64,000 nt of DNA from assembly GCF_000004075.3 (NCBI RefSeq), contig NC_026661.2:21604307-21668306 (forward strand), read 5' to 3'. The notes under the pieces were generated by a model that saw only the letters and a list, made by a program, of their open reading frames with translations, made no database searches and was not told the DNA's origin. Of the stretch, positions 36,620 to 47,300 are shown piece by piece (the stretch's first letter is position 1; each line of letters starts with the position of its first letter). This stretch comes from Cucumis sativus (lineage: Eukaryota > Streptophyta > Magnoliopsida > Cucurbitales > Cucurbitaceae). The translations under genes and the position numbers were made by a program.

Positions 36620-39600
36620 TCACTGATAATACATGAGCTGCTGAGCTGCCGCAACATTCTGAAACCCACCATCATAGATGGCCTGACTTGACCCAGCAGC
36701 ACCCATTCCCATGGCTGCCTGCTTTAAAGGATGTGGTGCCTGAGGGTGCATAAGGGCATGCACGCCCCCCATCTTGCTCATCGCCAGTTGCCGCTCATAC
36801 GCTAATAGATCACTTGTAGAGAGTCCCATTGGAGCTGCTGCAGGCGGAGGAAGCGGGTTGGAGATAGTTCCAGGTGGGGTTGGCTTGCTTCCCCAAGAGC
36901 ACTGCACATAGAGAAATGACACAAAAAGCTTAGAACAGAGTTACAAAACTATTCTTACATTATTAACTGGTGCTATTTGCAAAAGGTACATATAGCTAAA
37001 CAAATCACTCAATGGTCCAAAATCTTCTCGGTACTTCCTCATTCCATCATTAGTCTTCCACAAGTTATGAATCTTACTCCAGTGTGTTAAAACTTGTTAG
37101 TAGAAAGCTGATGCATAATTAGATTATTATTGTGTTACTAATGTTGAACATGCTGGCACCTCCCTTGGAAGAAATGGATCTCGTGGATGGGGCAAGTTCA
37201 ATTATAAGCAGTGTAACATATAAAGGGAATGTCCACATGTTTACCAAATATGTTAATAGAAGAATAAAATTTAGCAATACATCAGCTTTAAAACAAATGC
37301 TTCACCAAATCAAAAATTTTAAATCCATTAAAGGTAGAATGACATGCTTTACAAAATTTTGACAAAACAAAGAATTACCTAAACTGGGTCCATTTCATAT
37401 ATTTGCAAAAATAATAATAATTTGTTAGATCCCAAACATAAAAAAATACGGAATGGAAATACATTTAAGTATCAATAGTGTTTTAATAGCGCCATGTCTC
37501 TCTGACACACAGGTCCGTACTTTGTAGCTCATCTGTCTTAATCAAGGACCTATTCAATTTCAACACTAACTCCTTACACACTATCCATAGCCAGAATGCT
37601 GCCCTGGTACCAATTTGTTAGGATTGGAAACACAATAAAACATTAGAAAATATTGCAAATACAGAGGGTCGTTCCTCTACCATGTCCCACATTTGGACAC
37701 CTCCCAAAATCATTTCCCACTCTGAGATCCCTAACTCCCCTACTTCTAACCAGGTCACCCCTAACACCCACCATGTTCTTAGTAATAATATCTACTAATA
37801 TTTAAAACATATCACTTGCCAGACTCACATAATAATAAACAACAGATATAAAATGAAAAATTGAACTGATGGATAAATTAGTCTTGCTCCATTCAAGTCT
37901 GCAAGACTGCAAAAGTAGCAACCATATGCCACAAGACAGCTTTTGTAAAAAATGCATCAGTTTCACTATGAATGTAAGTGCAACCATTGTTCCAAAAGAA
38001 AAAATTGAAACTTAGTATACAAGCAGAAAACGAAACCTTAATCTGTTTCCCACAAAGAAATGACTGAGTATTCCCCATCTGAATAGCCAAAGCTGCCTCA
38101 GCATGAGTGCTGTATCTAACAAAACCAAAGCCCTTATCGCGCTGGATGCGGACCTCCTCAATCACACCAGCCCCAAGAGAATGAAAATGGCGATGAAGAT
38201 CAACCTGTGTGGCCTGTATGAGGAAAAATCATTCAAAAATCCAAAATCCAAAATCCTAATTGACAAAAACATCCAGACATCACAGACGTCAACTAAGTAA
38301 ATGCTACAAAATTATCCTTCTAGAAATTATTCGTTGATGTCAGTTTCTGGCCTAAAATTACGAACTAAACCAAATCAACCCTCTAGAGCCAAGTAAATTA
38401 TAGGAACTTTGTTTTATAGGAGATATAGTACACTTGCAAAATCATGACAAGTTGAGTACCATATCTCCTCTATTGTGTTATTTTATTATCAGTGCACATT
38501 AAATTAAAACATTTAAAAATAACAATAGCAAAGTTAAGAATGAGAAATTACCTCCGGAGCAAGATTGCCAACATAAACAGTGGTGTACTGAGGATTGTTC
38601 TCTGGGGCATCACTACTAACAGTTTCTTTACCATCTTCTGCAAAAATGTTAAAATTCAAGCAAATGTCAGAAGCTTTGGCTCAGTGTAAACAAAACAACC
38701 AAAGTGAGACATTTTACACTTCTGGTTTCTAGTGGAAAAAAAAAATGACAATTGCCATTTCATTAAACATGGGGTATGAACACTAACCAGATGATCCATT
38801 TGTAAGTTCTGCAATGCTTTTCACATCTGAGCTCTGCTTGTCATCGTTGGATCCAGCACCCTTTGTTGCCCAATTGCAACGAATCTGTCTACTTCCAAGC
38901 CACTTACCTGAAGGAGACCATATGTGGTCAGAAATAGGGGAATATGGTCGAGACCATTTCAATTTTCAAAGTTAAAAGACAAGAGATCAACAAGCTTCTC
39001 TTTTATCATCAATTTAATTAGTTTACCAAATGATAATCTTGTACAAGAAATTTAAACTATCAGAGGCAACTAAGTCCTTACCAGTCAGGTCATTTATTGC
39101 ACTTTGAGCATCCTGCAAAATACCCATAATTTAGAAAAGAATAGAGAAATAACGGAAAAAAATATATTCTAATTAGTGTTGTTTGAACCTGCTGGTTGCG
39201 AAAAGAAACAAAACCAAATCCCCTGGACCGCCCAGTCTTCTGATCCCACATAACTCTGGCATCACTGAAACAAATAGAACAAGGTATCAGATGTTGCAGG
39301 TTAAAAAAGACAAATTACCAACACACCAATTCTAACTTCAATTATGCTTTTTGGGCAGTCGAAGTATATCAAACTGAATGATTCCAATGATAAAAACTCA
39401 TTTCAAAATTCATAATCGAACAAATAAATAAATAAATAGTTTATAGGGGCTGAAGCTTACGAACAGCTAGAGAAAACAGAAAAGCATGCAAACAAAGTAG
39501 AATCAGTAACTTCAGGGCTAAGATCACCCACAAAGATGTTGAAATGACCTGTACACAAAAGAAGCGGATGAGTACAAAAGAAATTATTTAGTAGCAACTC

Positions 39601-41537
39601 ACAGCCATTGATTCAAAACAGGTAGCAAACCTGATGTGTCCTCCCTCTGACCACTAGCATAAGCCCAATTTACTTTGATAGGCTGCCCAAACCTGCAACA
39701 TACATAATGAGACAGGAAGCAGAGGTACAAACGGCAAATGAGAAATTCAGTTATAAACTTACAAATGCCTTCCATTAAGTGACAGAATGGCCATAGCAGC
39801 CGATCTGCGATCAAAATAGTGAATAAATCCATAGGATGACTGCATAAAGCAGTGACAACAAGGATGTTAATAGACAAGAAGTAAACAGAAAACTGTGAAA
39901 TTAACAGTAATATAAACAAATATGTTTATTCCATTGGATGAGCATAAAAAATAGAGCTAGAACAAGGGTTTTGTATTGCAAGCTTCTGTGAACCAACCTT
40001 CTCCTTCCTGACAAGCTTGCAGCTTTCAACAAGGCCTGTGCTCCCAAAAACCTCTTGAAGAAGTGGTTCTGTTACCTGCGTATGTACATTTCCCACGTAC
40101 CTGCATTTGCTCAAAAATAAAAAAAACTAAAAATTTTAAAAAGGAAAAGAAAAAAAAAAGAAAATACAAAAAAGATATATAAGTAATCAACCATAGTGAA
40201 ATAGGTATACATAAAAATTAAAATTAATAATAAAATAAAAATAATAAAATCTAGAAATTTGGTTGAGATTGGAGAAGACAGAAACTAAGAGCATTGGCTC
40301 AGGAAATGAAACGATTAGAGATCCAGTCTCTTAGGAATAATAGATACTTGAAGTATGAGAACTTGACAATCATTGACAAGTCTGAGACAGACAGATATAA
40401 GAACTGCAAGAAAACATTCGTTCGAACAAAAAAAAGGAGGTAACATTAAGGGGATAAAACGTCTAGAAATTCACTCACACACTGCGGCAAGTACTTGGAT
40501 CGAAACCCGGTGGTAAATTCCCACTTGGAATTGGTTCAAGCTGCATAATGGAAACAGAAAAATAAACCATTAGAACGTTAAGTGAAAAAGATAACGAATC
40601 TTTATGAAATGGGAAGAAAGCAAAGAGATTATAATGGATGCAATCACACAGACTACACGAAATATGTAACCAAATGAAAAGCTGAACCTCGATGGTATTT
40701 CAATCAGTACGTCGGAGTGACAGAGGCCAAACAAGTAAAAAAAGAAAGCAGTGAAAATAACAGGAAAAACACAGACCGGTAACCAAAAGACTCATAATGT
40801 CACACAATCACGTAATATGGAACTATCATTTCATTGATAATGTAAGCTGGTAAAACCCAGCTGGGTTGGTAGAAGTCAGCTGTCATCAACTAAGACAACG
40901 AGTAATGTACAAAATAGTATAATCTGCCCGAACCAAGAACGGATTAAAAAATATAAAACGAAAAAATGAAATATAAACATCTTTAATGGAAAACTTTAGC
41001 CTCGGAAGTGAACCAATGCATGGCACATCATACCATTATCGACGCCCCATGAAAATCAAAAGAGATCATGTTTCCCGTCTTGTTAAGAAGAAATTTCTTC
41101 CAGAAAAGAAAATAATTCAAACAGGCCCAATATCCATCACCCACAACTAACAAGAAAGCAAAATACCAATACCCATTACAAAGAAATGAAACAATCAGTC
41201 TCTTGACATGGGAAAAACACCATTTCTTCACAATCATCCAGAACTCGAGACAGTAAACAAATACGAAAACAAAAACACCGCCACAACAGAAAGCACCAAA
41301 TCGGTCATAACGTGAGATTCAGAGATCAAGAACAAAACCCGACAACAAATAAACATACAGAAATAACCAAAGCAAAACATGTAGATCATAGAAATGTGAA
41401 CCAAAACGAAAAAGCAAAAAAAGAACTCGAACCTGAGGGTGAGCTAAGAGACCAGGATGGTAAAGGGACTGTTGCTGAAGCAAAGCTTGCTGCATCAAAG
41501 CTTGTTGTTGTTGTTGCTTCAATCTCTGATGTTGCAT
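36620..41537 (-). CDS. UBP1: UBP1-type oligouridylate-binding protein, three RRMs
   Basis: A TIA-1/UBP1-family protein that binds U-rich pre-mRNA and mRNA; family members act in nuclear splicing efficiency, 3' UTR protection and stress granules. Twelve exons on the minus strand: 41433-41537, 40479-40540, 39998-40100, 39763-39839, 39631-39692, 39461-39548, 39189-39264, 39082-39112, 38788-38907, 38552-38637, 38037-38213, 36620-36901. The phases close to 422 residues. A Gln-rich N-terminus (about 7-25) precedes RRM1 (from about 55; RNP2 VYVGNV, RNP1 SSYGFIHY), RRM2 (from about 138; [15 protein letters not shown]) and RRM3 (from about 257; [15 protein letters not shown]). An Ala/Met/Gln-rich tail ends LMYYQ. 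The ATG at 41537 gives [12 protein letters not shown]; the frame continues upstream without another ATG. Neighbour order (JAZ upstream) matches my recollection of Arabidopsis UBP1B-JAZ5. Confidence 0.95.
37601..37800 (-). mobile_element. Degraded LTR-retrotransposon fragment in the last UBP1 intron
   Basis: On the minus strand, CCTAACAAA is followed by TTGGTACCAGGGC (rc of 37601-37613). This is a two-change match to the initiator-Met tRNA primer-binding sequence seen just inside plant LTRs. The sequence to 37800 would be the adjoining LTR end. No coding remains, and the outer boundary is not defined. Confidence 0.4.
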
Positions 41538-43999
41538 TCTTGTTTCCTCGATCAATTTTCCGCCAAAAAGAACGAAAAATTTTACCGGGAAGAAGAAGAA
41601 GGGGGGGGTTAGGGTTAAGAGACGAGCAAGGGCGAGAAAAATTAGAGAGGGAAAGGGCTATTTTTTGGGGGTTGGGGGGAAATCGATTAACGCTTCTAAC
41701 TCAGATGAGTTATAAAATGCCGGTTCGGGCCCGGGCGAAGATATCGTTACATACCCGTTACAAACGAATAAGCCACGGCCAATCCAAACTTGACATCTAC
41801 ACCCTCTATCGTCAAATTGGTTGGCTCTTCTTCTAAGCTGACCTGACCAATGTCTGTCACGGTTTCTTTTTCTTTTTTTTTTTTCAAGGGGAAGGGCCCT
41901 TTTTTTTTTCTTTCTTTCTATATTCTTTATGACTATTTATATATGGGAAATTAAATATTTCTAGGTAGTTTATAATATTTTTTGGGTTCTCATATAAAGT
42001 CATAATTACAAGATATAGATTTAATATTTTAACAAAAAAAAAATCCAAATTTTATATTTAGGAGATTTTTCGTTATTTTAACATTTTAGTCATATTGATG
42101 ACCATTGGAAGTTCAACATATTTGATAATCTAATCTAATAAAGTGACTAATGGGTTCAGTTAAAATTAGTTTAATTGCATTGATTTACTGTATAAATTTA
42201 TTGTTTATTAAAGCCATAAATTTAATATTTCACTCTCTAACTTACTTGATATTTTTGCATTGTGTGGTTGGTTCTCAAAGTTAGACGGTGTAGGGTCAAA
42301 ATGCATAAATTTGTTCCAATGAGTTTCAGTGACGCCAAACTTCAAAGAGTGCGACCATTACGTGATACTACTCGTTTGCTTAGAATAAGAAGATAAAGGT
42401 ATGCAAAAGAAAGACAAACATGTACGCTGATGCATTGGTATGTCATACACTACGATTGTGTATCAGTGAGTGAAAATAACATATACTGAAAAGGAGAACA
42501 CTTAATATACTTGAGATTGAAAATTGAACTTCATTCGAGATATAATAACACCTCTATAAGAAAAATCCGACATCAAGCATCCCAATTACGGTTTTGAAAT
42601 TGGGTTAATAAAGTTGATTCTCAAGTCACTCATTGGACAATTTCTAACATCAAGAGCAATCAGCCCATGTGAGTAACACATATGGTGTTAGCTTAGATCT
42701 TGCACTTTCTTAACTTAGTTCCTTTTGGTCTAAAATCACCTGCACTGTGTTTGTATATTTAAGTTGAATCAATTCGAGATATAATAACACCTCTATAAGA
42801 AAAATCCGACATCAAGCATCCCAATTACGGTTTTGAAATTGGGTTAATAAAGTTGATTCTCAAGTCACTCATTGGGCAATTTCTAACATCAAGAGCAATC
42901 AGCCCATGTGAGTAACACATGTGGTCTTAGCTTAGATCTTGCACTTTCTTAACTTAGTTCCTTTTGGTCTAAAATCACCTACAATGTGTTTGTATATTTA
43001 AGTTGAATCAATTTTTAGTAAACATTACTTGTTAATATTTGTCAGCATTATTTTTTCTTTAAACCTAACCTACTTTAATATACATCAAATATGCCATAAT
43101 CCCAAAACTACTATATTTTTTTCTCTCCCATATGGTCTCCTATATCACATATTACAAAGTATGAGTACATAGGCAAAATGTTAAAACCCTTTTTTCTTTT
43201 TTCTTTTTTCTTTTTTCCATATTATCCTTCATATTTCATTTATTTATTTCTTTTATATTTCCCCACATCAAACTCATTAAATGCACATAAAATGGAAGGT
43301 GTATCCATGTGAAAAACTCCATTTCATACCCCACACTGGGTGGTGAGAGAGATGGGATAAAGATATAATAATTTTCGTATAAAGTTTAAAGGTCAAGAGT
43401 AAAGAATAAGTTTGGCAGACTATTAAAAAGTTGATGGTTGGTAAACATTCTTTAAAATAGATTAATCAAAATAGTTTATCTATTTATATTTGTTATTTTT
43501 TTTTTGTTAAGATAAGCACTCAAAAGCAAACTTTTGCTGTTGAAAACAGTGTTTTGTCACAAATCACTATGAAAAGTTGTTAATACAAACCTCACATGCT
43601 TGTATTAATGTGAAAAGTATATCATAAAGTTTTACTTATAAATAAACGTGAAATTAAGAACAAAAGAAAACATTAAGAATAATTTGACAAGAATTTGATT
43701 CGATGTAATTTTGGTTTGCTTGTTTATACATAATATCTCAAATATTAATTCGTTACTATTGAAAAAATAAGTTGTAAACATAACAACCTAAGCACAAGGT
43801 TAACTATTCTTTTATATATTGCATCGAAAATTTCTATAGAGAAGAAAAAAGTACATATTATGATTTGGGATAATATTTGTTAGGAAGGCATAAATGTTGG
43901 AAAGAGCGGAGATTAATGGACTAAGTTGTAATATATGACACAAAATAGCAGCCAAATTTGGAGAGGGAAATAATTAACCTATGGTAGAGCAAAACCATG
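41538..43999. other. Spacer: UBP1 promoter/leader and JAZ 3' region
   Basis: 41538-41760 is probably the UBP1 leader and promoter on the minus strand; it is purine-rich as read on the plus strand and contains the GC-rich segment CCGGTTCGGGCCCGGGCG. The middle holds the 239-bp tandem duplication. 43190-43217 is a short TTTTTTC microsatellite. No gene is supported. Confidence 0.5.
42533..43010. repeat. 239-bp tandem duplication, near-identical copies
   Basis: Unit 1 (42533-42771) and unit 2 (42772-43010) both start ATTCGAGATATAATAAC and end AAGTTGAATCA. Only about five single-base differences were counted, so the duplication is recent. The unit carries no ORF. It contains a direct AGTCACTCATTGG block typical of promoter-like LTR debris, but no LTR ends were defined. 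Confidence 0.95.
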
Positions 44000-46585
44000 T
44001 CATAAGTTGAGATCCAGATGCCTTGGAAAGCCTTCTTCAGCTTCTGCTTCTGGCTCGAGCTCGGGCACGGGCATGGATACTGGCTCGGGCTCACTGGCTG
44101 AGTTACTTCCACTTGCTTTAGAAGCAGACTCTGGCTGTTGGTTTACTTGGTATGGTGCTCTTATTACAGCCCTAATCATAAACAACACTGCTCAATCTCA
44201 TGAACAAAATATGACAATAATAGAAATGTTTGTCTTTATGAATTCAATGATAATTACAACTACAAATTTAAAGCTTTATTGTTTTATAATGATTTGAAGG
44301 AAAACTTAAAAACGCGTATAAACAAACCAAGAAGTATGAGAGTGATTGAAGTTTTAATTACATCGAGAACAAACTCAACAATTAACCTTGTTGCTAAAAT
44401 GAGTATAGTTGAACTCGTATAGAGTTTTGACCGAAGAGCTTCGATTATTCTTCTCATGTTTTTTTGAAGTACTTTTCTAATCTTGACTTTTAAACTTCAC
44501 TTTCAACTTCACTTTCATGGTTTGGAAACACTATTTTTAGAGTCAATTACTAAATATTTTCAACCTCTACAGTGAATCATTTCTGTAACAAGAGAAACAT
44601 GTGCAAATCTACGCTTAAACTTTTACAATGTTTTTCTTCACAGCATGTTTAGATGGCTAAAATCATATCATATAGACTGAATTTGCCCTTTTTTCTTCTT
44701 TTTCTTCTATGTTATCTGAATTGGGCAAGACTTTCACTACCCTTTTCCCATTTCTACCTAACTACTGGAAAGAATTTTGGGTCAAATTCATTTTAAAAAA
44801 AATAGATTTAAAATACTAAAATAAAAAACAATCAAATAAAACAAGAATAGGATAATTTGGTAGGTAAACCAAGAAAAAGAAAAGAAAAGAAAAAGAGAGT
44901 TTAACAAATACATGGTTCCACAAAGATGTATAAAACAAATAGATTTCGGAAGATTTAATTTATAAATAAATCAGGCCTGATTCACATGATTATAAGAAGA
45001 GCACCATATATTCAACATTCAACTTTCCCTTTTGTTTTTAAAAATACACCTCTAAGTTTCAAAACTTTGACTCTCCAAGAATATGATAAATGGAAACGTT
45101 TATAAAAGAGAAAGATCGTCAATGCAAAAACTTTGGAAAGAATATGAATTATTTTTAAAATAACTGACAAGATCGAGGGATTCGTGTTCATGTAATTTAG
45201 ATCTACGACTCAGGACGATCATATACATGATGAAATGATGAAAAGTAGTAAAGTTTTATCACAGTTTATAAAACCATCCAACGCTATTTTAGCTAAAAAA
45301 AGAAGAAAAAACAAAATCAGGATCTGAATAACAATTTTAGAGAAGAAAGTAGACAAAATGATAACCAGAGGGATCTCATCAACTTCAATCAATAAAGAGG
45401 GCTGAGGAAAAAAGGAAGAAAAGAAAAAAAACAAAGAACATACCTGTCTTTTCTCTTCTCAAGAAATCGGTGAAGGGAAGCCCTCCTAGCAATAGGCAAA
45501 TCTGCTCGATCAAAGAAGAAAAAAGAGAGGGCACAATTAAATCCAATTAAGAGCACTAAATCAAGATAATCAAATAGAACCCATCTCTGAAATTTCTATG
45601 ATCATGGCGGATAATTACCAGATGACTTTTTTACTTCCGTTTGTGGTTTCAGTTGCTGCTCCGGTGCCGCCTTCACCGGAGCTGGAGTTTTGGACACCAC
45701 ATTTGGCTCGCAGGTGGGAGAATTGCTGTTAGACTTTTCCAAAGCAGAAAAGAATCTGTTGGGGGTGACGGCAGCTGGAGAAGCGGCGGCGGTGGTGGTG
45801 GAGCCGCGGCTTCCTTTATCGGCTAAGGCCATAATCTCCTTGGCCCTTTGATTGGGAAAATCATCATACACCAAAACTTTTCCGGCGTAGAATATGGTCA
45901 TTTGAGCGGTTGTAGGCTCTGGCGTGGCCGGTTTCCTAAAAAATTGCCGGGAAAACGATCAGAAATTAGAACTCCATTTTATAGTGATGTAATTGAACCT
46001 AATTTTCTTCTTTATTTCGGAACTTTTCTCGTAAGCAACAGCAGTGAGCAAGTAAATTCAAGATTCCTACTCGATTAAAAAGGAAAACTAGCCCTAAAGT
46101 TTGGGGGGGAATATTTGAGCACCTAAACTCGCCCTTATTGATGGCGTTACTGAAGAATCCCGACGAAGGAAATCCAACGAACTTCGGCAGAGTATCCTTC
46201 TGCTGCCGTGAAGCGTCGGAAGAATTGTCTGTATTCGCGGTCGAAGGCGGTAGAGGCAACGGCGGCTTGGCCTTCTCGAGTTCATCTAGATCGTATCCCG
46301 AAAAATAATAAGGAAAATCTCCAATAAGATCTAAAAATTCTAAGGTATTTTCAAAATAATTAAGAAAAACAGAACAAATCCATTCCTTCAAACCAAATGA
46401 ACAATACCTCTCGGCTTCTTCCTGGGAGCCATATCGGCGCTCAAATCAACGAGAGTTCGTTTCTCTTTCAGGAACTGGCTCAACAGGTTACAGGTCTGAG
46501 CAAAATTCGATTTCTCCAGCCGCTTGGCCAGCTGCTGTCGGTCGGACAGCCTCCCACCTCCGCCGGCGTCCGATGTATTCGACAT
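44000..46585 (-). CDS. JAZ: JAZ/TIFY jasmonate-ZIM-domain repressor (JAZ5/6-like)
   Basis: A transcriptional repressor of jasmonate signalling: it binds MYC factors, recruits co-repressors, and is degraded through COI1 when JA-Ile is present. Five exons on the minus strand: 46408-46585, 46123-46330, 45619-45935, 45444-45501, 44000-44171. The phases close to 310 residues. An N-terminal block NFAQTCNLLSQFLKEKRTL is typical of group JAZ1/2/5/6. The ZIM/TIFY motif is TIFYAG at 142-147. The Jas motif runs from D235 to Y261 (LPIARRASLHRFLEKRKDR, then the APY end). The C-terminus HLDLNL (residues 305-310) contains an LxLxL EAR-type motif. PEPTTAQMTIFYAGKVLVYD resembles JAZ5/6. The exon 2 acceptor is uncertain: 46330 is chosen, but two other in-frame AGs lie within about 20 bases. 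The last intron splits the Jas motif. Confidence 0.93.
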
Positions 46586-47300
46586 GACAAACAACAAGAA
46601 GAGAAGGGTGAAAATCTAGGGGTGGTTGGTGAAGGTTCGAATAGAAGGAGCGAGTAAGAAATGGAGAATCAATCGGCGTGGTCCGACGAACAGAAACGGC
46701 GGAGATGGAGAAGACAGAGAATATAAGTGGTCAAGTTTCTTCACATTTCCAGCTGGTAAAGGAATTGGTTTCCTTCCTCTCTCTCTCTCTGAAAAAGTAT
46801 TACTTAGCAATAAAAAAAATGAGGAGTTTAAGCACGTTTTTTTGGAGCTTCAAAAAGAAGAAATTCTTTTTTTATTATTATTTTCTTTATTTTTTGGCAG
46901 AATAAAAGTCCAACGAAAAAGAATTGTGACCACGACCAAGCCTTCAATTCCCTTTTTCTATTTTTCTATTTTTCTATTTTTTATCCTCTTTTTTCATTTT
47001 CATGCTAAATTTAATATCTCTCCAATTAAACAAAACTTCCTTTTTATACTTACCAATTATACACTTAAATATTTCTTTATTAAAATTCAACACTCAAATT
47101 TATATAAATATTAAAATTACACTCCTCAAAATTCTATAAATTCCACTCCATAATAATTAAAGGTTTTTTAAATAATAAAAAAACAAACTGTTTACCTTCC
47201 ATCACTTAAATTACTAAAGAACAACCCATTTACCATAACCTATAAATATTTTATTCACTTTATCATTTTTTTTACTGTATTTCAAAATTAAAATATGTTA
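46586..47300 (-). promoter_or_regulatory. JAZ proximal upstream region with a T/G-box
   Basis: The upstream region of JAZ reads rightwards on the plus strand. A CACGTT (46833-46838, AACGTG on the gene strand) lies about 250 bp before the ATG. AACGTG is the T/G-box bound by MYC2-type bHLH factors in other JAZ promoters. CT-rich tracts (around 46780) are probably leader. Several plus-strand open frames here are low-complexity and not genes. Confidence 0.4.

Noticed and set aside
41312-41836. Plus-strand open frame of 174 codons
   Set aside because: Overlaps UBP1 exon 1 and its leader on the opposite strand, is rich in Lys/Arg from purine runs, and has no recognisable domain.
46626-47114. Plus-strand open frame of 162 codons upstream of JAZ
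   Set aside because: Low-complexity Lys/Phe-rich translation of promoter and poly-T sequence, with nothing recognisable.
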